Below, piece after piece: positions 57,037 through 64,000 of a stretch of DNA of 64,000 nt. This DNA comes from Saccharum officinarum (lineage: Eukaryota > Streptophyta > Magnoliopsida > Poales > Poaceae). The notes under the pieces were generated by a model that saw only the letters and a program-made list of their open reading frames with translations, was not told the DNA's origin and did no database searches. The stretch lies in NCBI GenBank assembly GCA_020631735.1, contig CM036159.1, positions 23,847,511-23,911,510 of the forward strand, given 5' to 3'. Numbering within the stretch: the first letter of the stretch is position 1; every line of letters begins with the position of its first letter. Position numbers and translations under genes: made by a program.

Positions 57037-57534
57037 CATAGCTTAATCTTTCAATATCACTGCCTTTGAGAATTGCACGATATATCCCTAACTCCCTGTC
57101 CCTGATCATCTAACAGCTCCCCTTGAGCCATTTTACCATTTTCTAACATTTCCTTAGTTCCTCGTAGGCGTAGGGAGAGAAGAGGACAATTCATAAGTGT
57201 GTCACTCCACTCAGGTGATATAGGGAATCAACAGATTATAGGGAGTAACAAAGCAAATGACTTCCAATGTTGTTCACTAAAAAAAGTTCCCACCACTTAA
57301 TGAAAGGCTTTGGTACTACACTACTCTATTATAGATTCCTCTAACTTGTAACTTTTTTTTTACATCCGTGCCTAATCAAAATAAGCTCACACTACTGAAT
57401 GGAGGGGGCTTGTTCCCGATAGTTATTTTTAGGGAATTTGGTGTTTCTGCCCATGTTGTAGCGTGCAATGGTGATTTTACACCTACTTTTTTAAAAATTT
57501 GTGGTTTTGCCCTCATTGTTTTCATTTGAAGCTT
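57037..57534. other. Intergenic up to the copia target site
   Basis: No gene or other element supported. Confidence 0.35.
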
Positions 57535-57539
57535 ATGTT

Positions 57540-57910
57540 TGTTAGTCGCTGGATTCTCACTCTTGGTAGCAGTAGAATCCTTACTCTCATCGAGAGAGGA
57601 TGACACTAGGAGTTGGGGCAATTTTCTGGTTTATTTCTCACACAAACTCATACAATGTCATACCAACCTGAGGGGTTGGGGATACATATTTATAGGGCTG
57701 CTAGCCAGCCAAGCATATGCTAAGATGCTGCTAAGATGCTAGTCTAAGATGCTGTCCTAAATGCTAGTCAAGATGCTGTGTTAAGATGCCGATGTTGTCC
57801 TAAGATGCTAACCGCTGTCCTAAAAGCAGTCAAGGATGCTGTTACAAGGACACGAGGACCATGTGTTGCAGCCCCACAAAGACCAGCCACACATAGACTT
57901 ATTTCTGTCA
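57540..57910 (-). repeat. 3' LTR of the copia element (371 bp)
   Basis: Begins TGTTAGTCGCTGG and ends ATTTCTGTCA on the plus strand. Contains a run of 'ctaagatgctg' tandem units, fewer than in the other LTR. Confidence 0.95.
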
Positions 57911-57922
57911 TTCTCCCCCTAA
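57911..57922 (-). other. Polypurine tract
   Basis: On the minus strand TTAGGGGGAGAA directly precedes the 3' LTR: the plus-strand primer site for reverse transcription. Confidence 0.85.
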
Positions 57923-57939
57923 GTCTTGTGTGGCGCCGT

Positions 57940-59667
57940 CTAGGGAACTCGGACCATCCCAATCCTGGCGCAAAGCTCCTGGAACTTCACTCGCCCAAGG
58001 GACTTGGTGAGGTCTGCCAGCTGGTCCTGGGTGTTGATGTAGCCGGCCTTGATGCTCCCCTCGTCCAAGCAGCTCCGAATGAAGTGGTACTTGATGCTGA
58101 TGTGCTTGCTGCGCTCATGGAAGACGGGGTTCTTTGCTAAGGCCAAGGCGGACTTGCTGTCCACCCTGAGCTCCACCGCTTCAGTGTCTCTGCCGAGGAG
58201 ATCACCAAGCAGTCGAGCGAGCCAGAGCGCCTGAGTCGAAGCGGTGGAAGCCGCTATGTACTCGGCCTCGCAGCTGGACAGGGCCACCACCTGCTGCTTG
58301 ACTGACTGCCAGCTAACGAGGCACTTGCCGAGGAAGAAGAGGACCCCGCTTGTGCTCTTGCTGGTGTCGATGTCGCCTGCGTGGTCACTGTCGCTGTACC
58401 CGACGAAGTGTGTCGCGCCAGGACACCTCGGGTAGTAGAGACCGTGGTCGAGAGTCCCCGCAACATAGCGGATGATCCTCTTCACAGCCTGCTGGTGCTC
58501 CGTCGTCGGTCGTTGCATGAACCGACTAACGTAGCCGACGGAGAATGCCAAGTCCGGCCGTGTGTGGGCGAGGTAGCGAAGGCTCCCCACAAGACGTCGG
58601 TACTGCGTAGCATCCACCTCCTCTGTCGTGCTGTCGCGGCTCAGCTTCAGCCTCTCCTCCATCGGAGTGAGGGCTGGGTTGCAGTCGGTGAGCCCAGCTA
58701 GCTCAACGATGCGCTTGGCGTAGGCGGTCTGTCGAAGCGTGATCCCGGAGTCATCCTGGTGCACCTCGATTCCCAGGTAGAAGGAGAGAGACCCCAGATC
58801 ACTCATCTGGAAGGTGGCCTTCATCTCTTCCTTGAATGCCGCCACCTCCGCATCCTTGGTGCCGGTGATCACCAAGTCGTCGACGTAGACGCCTACCAGC
58901 AAGGCCTTTCCTCCGCTGCCCCGCCGGTAGATTGCCGCCTCGTGTGGGCTTTGCTCGAAACCCATCCCCTTTAGCGTGAAATCCAGCTTGGCATTCCACG
59001 CCCTCGGTGCCTGCTGCAAGCCATAGAGGGCCTTGTGCAGGCGAAGCACCTTGCCCTCCTTGCCGGGAATCGCAAATCCCGGCGGCTGATGCACGTAGAC
59101 CTCCTCCTTCAAGTCGCCGTTAAGGAACGCCGACTTGACATCCATGTGATGGACACGCCAGCCCTCCTGGGCAGCTAGCGCAAGGAGTCGCACGGACTCC
59201 ATCCGTGCAACGGGCGCGAAGGCGTCGTCAAAGTCGATTCCTTCTTGCTGGACGAAGCCGCGCGCCACCAGACGCGCCTTGTGCTTGATCACCTCTCCGG
59301 TCTCGTCCTTCTTGAGCTTGAAGACCCACTTGAGAGAGATGGCGTGGTGGCCGGCTGGAAGATCGGCCAGCTCCCACATCTTGTTCCGCTCGACGGCGTC
59401 CATCTCCATCTGCATCGCGGCACGCCATGCCGCGTCCCTCTCCGCCTCGGCGAAGGAACGAGGCTTGCCATCGTCCTGTGCGAGGTGCAACTCCGCCTCA
59501 AAGTCGTGCTGCGCCAGTCCAGGGACCGACTGCTCGCCGAGGAGGTTGTCCACGGTACGGTAGCGCAGAGGCTCGCCGCCGTGGTAGGCGTCGATGCGAT
59601 CCTCGTCGTTGGACAGCGGAGTGGCGAACTCCACTGTGCGCTGCTCGTCGTGGACCGAAGTTGCCGG
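57940..59667 (-). pseudogene. Copia reverse transcriptase and RNase H segment
   Basis: A continuous frame encodes at least 564 residues from the ATG at 59634. RT motifs include MDVKSAFLNG near 164-173 and the catalytic YVDD at 250-253. RNase H motifs are GYSDSDHAGD, SSCEAEY and RVDSKSAL, and the segment ends VRVP before TAG. These active-site residues are all present. It is cut off from integrase by a frameshift near 59665 (the frame upstream is LGTGNFGP, downstream DEQRTVEFATP), so it would not be made as part of the polyprotein. Confidence 0.93.
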
Positions 59668-59669
59668 TG

Positions 59670-61250
59670 CCGAGCCTGAAGGGGTAGGGTCCGGTGTAGG
59701 AGAGCGAGGCGTAGCCGGCAGTGCTGGTGGTGGACTCGCCGGAGCCTGTGGACTTGCCGGAGCTGATGGTGCGGTGGTGAAGGACTCGCCAGAGGTGGTG
59801 GCGAATGAGGTGGTGGGGTAGGCGAGCTCGGTGAGGACGAGCTGCTAGCTCCCCCCGCCTCCTTGAAGTGGACGTAGTCGACGACGAAATCGTTGGTCGT
59901 CGGAGTCGAGCCGTCATCCACCATCTTGCCCCACGTCCAGCTTCGCCCCTCGTCGAACACGACGTCACGCGTGATGCGCACGCGCCGTGTTGCAGGGTCG
60001 AGGACGCGGTAGGCCTTGGCGCCCTCCGCGTAGCCGATGAAGACCCCTGGCGTGCTCCGGTCGTCGAGCTTGCCGACGTGGTTGAGCTCCTTGACGAAGG
60101 TCAGGCAGCCGAAGACGCGAAGGTGGCTCACCACGGGTTTGCGCCCGTGCCAGGCCTCGTATGGCGTCTTGCCGTCGAGGGCCTTGGTGGGGGAGCGGTT
60201 GAGCAAGTGGACGGCAGTCATCACCGCCTCACCCCAGTAGATCGCCGGCATCCCTCTCTGCTTGAGGGCACGGGCGGTGGCCACCACCGTCTGGTTGCGG
60301 CGCTCGACGACGCCGTTCTGCTGCGGAGTGTACGGCGCGGAGAAGTGGCGGTGGATCCCCTCATCGGCGCAGTACGCCGCGAACTCGGCCGCCGTGAATT
60401 CGCCGCTGTTGTCCGTGCGTAGGACTCGAAGCTTGCGGCCGCACTCCGCCTCCGCAGCAGCTTGAAGACGCTGGATGGCGTCCGCCGCGGCTGCCTTGGC
60501 GTCGAGCAGGACAGCCCACATGTAGCGGGACATGTCGTCGACGAGGAGGAAGTAGCACCGGCCTCCAGGTGTAGCCGGTGTCACGGGGCCACAGAGGTCA
60601 CCGTGTACGAGCTCCAGCTTCTCCTTGGCACGGAAGCTTGCCTGGCGAGGGAAAGGGAGCCGCCACAGCTTGGTGAGGATGCAGGTGTCGCAGAACTGCT
60701 CCACGTGGTCGACGTGCGGCATGCCCCGCACCATCTCCTTGCTGCCGAGCTGCCTCAGGGCCTCAAAGTTGAGGTGCCCAAAGCGCTCGTGCCACCTCCA
60801 AGCGTCGTCGTCGCGGCGGGCTGCAAGACAGAGAGGTTGCGCCACCTGCGCGTGAAGGACGTAGAGGCGGTTGCTCCTGTTGACCTTGACCAGGAGCCGG
60901 TGTCGATGATCCCAGATGCGCAGCACCCCGTGCTCGATCTCCACGCGCGATCCGCTCTCATCCAGTTATCCCAAGCTGATGATAGAGTTCCTCAACGCGG
61001 GGATGTAGTAGACACCGGTGAGCAGCCTATGCTCGCCAGTCTTGGCGACGAAGACGACAGAGCCGACGCCCTTGATCTCCACAGCGGAGGCGTCGCCGAA
61101 CTTGACGGTGCCTCGAACACTTGAGTCGAGCTCGGAGAAGAACTCCCGCCGCCCGGTCATGTGGTGGGTGGCGCCGGTGTCAAGGCACCACCCGTCGGTC
61201 TTGTCGTTGTCGGAGCTGTCGTCGAGGAGGCGTGTGCTTTTGGCTCATCA
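59670..61250 (-). pseudogene. Copia protease and integrase segment
   Basis: Protease has the catalytic DTGA with D at 61181-61179, followed by THHMTGR. The frame stops at TAA (60966-60968) just after IISLG, where Gln is usual (CAA to TAA). Integrase continues in the same frame: zinc-binding HHCC at residues H52, H57, C85, C88 and catalytic D116, D178, E214, counted from the ATG at 60944. A frameshift in the Ser/Pro-rich linker near 59800 and another near 59665 separate it from RT. Confidence 0.9.
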
Positions 61251-62715
61251 AGGTGGAGGAGAGCCGTTGCGGCCGGTGCCGCTGGAGGTAGTTCGATGCT
61301 CGCATGAGCAATGAACAGAGCCGGCTGCTCCTCCTCCGCCTGCGCGACGTGGGCCTGGCCGCGTCGTGGCTGTCGATAATCCTTGGCCCAATGACCAAGC
61401 TTGCCGCAGTTGTAGCAAGGGTCGTCTCGTGCTGGCTTTTGCTTGCCAGCGGCGCCGCCCTGGGCGCCTCCATGATCATCACCCTCGGCACGTCCTCGCG
61501 CCCCTGTCTGGGCGTCTTTGCGCGGCTTGCCACGCTTGCGGCCGCCTGTTGTGGAAGAAGGCTCCCCCTTCTTCCTGTCACCTTGGCCGGCAGCCCACTG
61601 CTCCCGAGTGAGGAGGAGCTTCCCGCCAATGGTGACGGGTCCCGAGAGGCGCTGTGGCTCATCGCTGTCAACGACCTTGAGGCGGCTCAACGCCTCCTCG
61701 ATCGTCATCGTGGAGAGGTCCAGCAGAGACTCGATTGAGCGAGCCATCTGCTTGTACTTCTCGGGGACGCAGCGGAAGAGCTTCTCAACAGCTCTCTCCT
61801 CGCTGTAGGTGTCGTCGCCGAACTGCACCAACTTCTGCAACAGAGTGTTGAGACGGAGAGCAAAGTCATCAACGTCCTCACCTGGCTTGAAGGCCAGGTT
61901 CTCCCACTCCTTGCGAAGTGCCTGCAGTGTGGACTTGCGGGCGCGATCGCTGCCGATGCGTGCTGCAGCGATGGCGTCCCAGGCCTCCTTGGCAGTCCGC
62001 TTGCTGGTAAGCGAAAACTGCATCTCGGGCGGGACTGCAGCAATGAGAGCATCCAGCGCCCGTCGATCTTGGTCGTAGTCGACGTCGCCGTACCGGACTA
62101 CATCCCATATATGCCGCACCTGGAGCTTCACCCTCATCACCGCAGCCCACTCAACGTAGTTGGTCTTGGTGAGGGTAGGCCACCCGCCGCCGGGGCCGAC
62201 GTCCCTGACGACAGCCTAGTACTCGTGGTGACCACGGTACCGAACCGGGGAGAGAGCCGCGCTGCCTGTGAAGGCCGCGCTCTCCGTCGACCCGTCCGCC
62301 GCTGCCGCCATGCGCGCCTCCTCCAGGAGCGCCGCCGGCGTGTCTGCACCTGTCTGGGCTGCCGCCGCGCTCGTGGGCGTGCGCGGCTGCCCACTGCGCC
62401 GCTCGCCCTCGCGATGCCTCCCTCCAGCAGCTCGAGGTCCGCGTCGGCGCTGTCATCAGCAGCGATGGAGCTGCTGTTGCTGTCGCATAGAACCTCGACC
62501 TCCACTGCTGCTGCACGCGCTGCATCCGTCGCCGCCGCTGCTTCCACCTCCGCTCTAGCTGCTGCCAGCTCCGCTGCTGCAAGCCTCGATGCCCTTGCTG
62601 CTGCTGCAGCGGCGTCTGCTGCCGCTCGCTCGCGCTTCTCTGCCGCGGCGAGGTCGGCCTCCTGCCGACGCTGCGTGCTCGAGGCGACCGAGCCCTGAGA
62701 CTGTCCTGCGGACAT
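61157..62715 (-). pseudogene. Copia gag, broken into two frames
   Basis: The N-terminal frame from ATG at 62715 reads MSAGQSQGSVASS and then Ala-rich coiled-coil sequence. The capsid-like core (TKTNYVEWAAVMRVKLQVRH; later LFRCVPEKYKQMARSIESLL) is in a different frame from about 62215, so an indel lies between; that core frame has a TAG just upstream. The nucleocapsid knuckle reads CYNCGKLGHWAKDY: the last Cys of CCHC is Tyr. A further frameshift near 61230 separates gag from protease. Confidence 0.9.
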
Positions 62716-62842
62716 GGCGCGCTATCGAGGGGGCTGCTGTGTGGAGAGCAGGGGCAGCCGGAGCTGCTGTTGCTACCGGTTGGGGCTGTTGCGAGGCCGG
62801 GGAAGGAGAAGAGCAGGAGATGCTCAGGCTACAGGATAGTAC

Positions 62843-62855
62843 GGCTCTGATACCA
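62843..62855 (-). other. Primer binding site for initiator Met-tRNA
   Basis: Minus strand TGGTATCAGAGCC, 2 nt inside the 5' LTR, complementary to the 3' end of plant tRNA-iMet. Confidence 0.93.
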
Positions 62856-62857
62856 CT

Positions 62858-63255
62858 TGTTAGTCGCTGGATTCTCACTCTTGGTAGCAGTAGAATCCTT
62901 ACTCTCATCGAGAGAGGATAACACTAGGAGTTGGGGCAATTTTCTGGTTTATTTCTCACACAAACTCATACAATGCCATACCAACCTGAGGGGTTGGGGA
63001 TACATATTTATAGGGCTGCTAGCCAGCCAAGCATATGCTAAGATGCTGCTAAGATGCTAGTCTAAGATGCTGTCCTAGATGCTAGTCAAGATGTTGTCCT
63101 AAGATGCCGATGTTGTCCTAAGATGTCTGTCCTAAGATGTTGTCCTAAGATGCTAACTGCTGTCCTAAAAGCAGTCAAGGATGTTGTTACAAGGACACGA
63201 GGATCATGTGTTGCAGCCCCACAAAGACCAGCCACACATAGACTTATTTCTGTCA
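62858..63255 (-). repeat. 5' LTR of the copia element (398 bp)
   Basis: Matches the 3' LTR apart from 9 substitutions and a 27-bp insertion of extra 'cctaagatgttgt' units around 63124-63150. Confidence 0.95.
63005..63012 (-). promoter_or_regulatory. TATA box in the copia 5' LTR
   Basis: TATAAATA on the minus strand in the middle of the LTR, in the right orientation for gag-pol transcription. Confidence 0.6.
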
Positions 63256-64000
63256 ATGTTTACCCCTGTTTTAACAGAGTAGGGGCAAAGTCTGCCTCCG
63301 ATTTCAAATAACAGGGGTAAAAACACAAAGTTCAAAAAGTGAGAGCAAAATCACCATATAACACATAAAGAGGGGGTATGAACGCCAAAGCCCCTTATTT
63401 TTACAGAATTACTTTCAATGACAGATATGTGAATATTATTTCCATGTGATAAATCTAAATCTGTTTTTGTGTATTGTGCTGCCAATGACAAGTTTGAATC
63501 AAAACATTATTAAATGGCTTATGCTTTTAAATGAATGAAGTGAAACACTATATGGTGATTCATGATAAGACCAGTCAAAAGGTAGCAATAAAACAAACTA
63601 AAAAAAATAAAACAGGATCTGACAATTTCGTGATAAATCCCCCATTGGGTATTCTATAACCTCAATACATTGGATCCTCAATTCCTCACTCCACAGTCCA
63701 CACCGCCATGAGAATCCAAAACATGCATAAAATAGTTTCCACAAAGACCAACTACCTTGGTTAGCTTAAGTAAAGATGCCTAATAGTCTATGCACAGAAT
63801 TGATGAGCAGGCAACAGGTGCACAGAAAAGGCCTAGATATTATCAAGAACAAACAGTGCACCCTACAGTACACCAACACTATTTTTCAGTTATTGAGACT
63901 GATTCAAGCAATAGACCATGACAAAGAGAAAAAAAAAATCCAGACATACAGTTGAAATTTAGTAATATTTGGATTTTGATCCCTTAATAATGCCTTTCAC
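63256..64000. other. Intergenic, nothing recognised
   Basis: AT-rich sequence continuing the pre-insertion locus (starting with the target copy ATGTT). No frame, RNA gene or element supported. Confidence 0.4.

Larger units (their letters stand above)
57540..63255 (-). mobile_element. Complete-structure Ty1/copia LTR retrotransposon, coding-defective (5,716 bp)
   Basis: LTRs at 57540-57910 and 62858-63255 start TGTTAG and end TGTCA. The target duplication ATGTT is perfect (57535-57539, 63256-63260). Coding order on the minus strand is gag, protease, integrase, RT, RNase H, which defines copia. I count 9 substitutions over 371 aligned LTR bases plus one 27-bp indel, so about 2.4% divergence. 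At the grass LTR rate often used (1.3e-8 per site per year) that is roughly 0.9 million years. The frame is broken in at least four places and a stop interrupts the protease-integrase junction, so it cannot supply its own proteins; its LTRs, primer site and PPT look intact. Confidence 0.96.

Noticed and set aside
58244..60422. Plus-strand ORFs inside the copia element
   Set aside because: Antisense to RT and integrase, which carry clear catalytic motifs on the minus strand.

Overview
This looks like a euchromatic arm of a grass nuclear chromosome, most probably Panicoideae/Andropogoneae (sorghum, Miscanthus or sugarcane relatives). The evidence is split TALE-homeobox genes of plant BEL1 type, a plant RZ-1-like RNA-binding protein, dozens of short inverted-repeat elements with GGCC-N-TGTTTAGTT or TTTAGAT ends typical of that clade, Stowaway hairpins, nested LTR retrotransposons and LINE/SINE tails. 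The species assignment is inference. Two runs of exactly 100 N (2610-2709 and 55932-56031) are assembly gaps of unknown true size.

Layout. 2-421 (+) is the last exon of an RGG/DRY-rich RNA-binding protein, with its 3' UTR. 0.9-18 kb is mostly intergenic: MITEs, AT microsatellites, GC-rich remnants of unrecognised genes at about 2.4-3.6 kb and 9.7-12.7 kb, and two LTRs of one family (10269-12227, inside a gene remnant; 16214-17519, a solo LTR with target duplication ACGAT). 18833-20231 (-) is a compact four-exon BEL1-like homeodomain gene of 356 aa. 20268-28211 is packed with about 20 MITEs. 29547-32722 (-) is a second BEL1-like gene of 647 aa, with a probable long 5' leader reaching about 35 kb. 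More MITEs lie at 35.4-36.2 kb and a decayed ORF1-only LINE-like element at 36.8-38.4 kb.

38460-48530 is a three-level nest. A roughly 1.93-kb LTR (same family as the two at 10 and 16 kb) was hit by a roughly 4.09-kb LTR-like element (40313-48444, target duplication GTTGC), which was itself hit by a relative of 4,036 bp (42073-46108, target duplication AGATG). 48.5-57.5 kb is gene-poor, with MITEs, a perfect Stowaway hairpin, a cluster of tRNA-like SINE remnants and a LINE 3' end. 57540-63255 (-) is a structurally complete but coding-dead Ty1/copia element with two LTRs, a target duplication ATGTT, an initiator-Met-tRNA primer site and a polypurine tract. 63256-64000 holds nothing I can identify.

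Functionally the only intact-looking host genes are the two BEL1-like transcription factors, which as a family pair with KNOX proteins in meristem, inflorescence and organ-boundary development, and the partial RNA-binding protein. I found no undescribed molecular system. What stands out is the nested same-family insertion, the variable CCGGACG-repeat cassette in one LTR family, and a MITE ending 36 bp upstream of a homeobox start codon.
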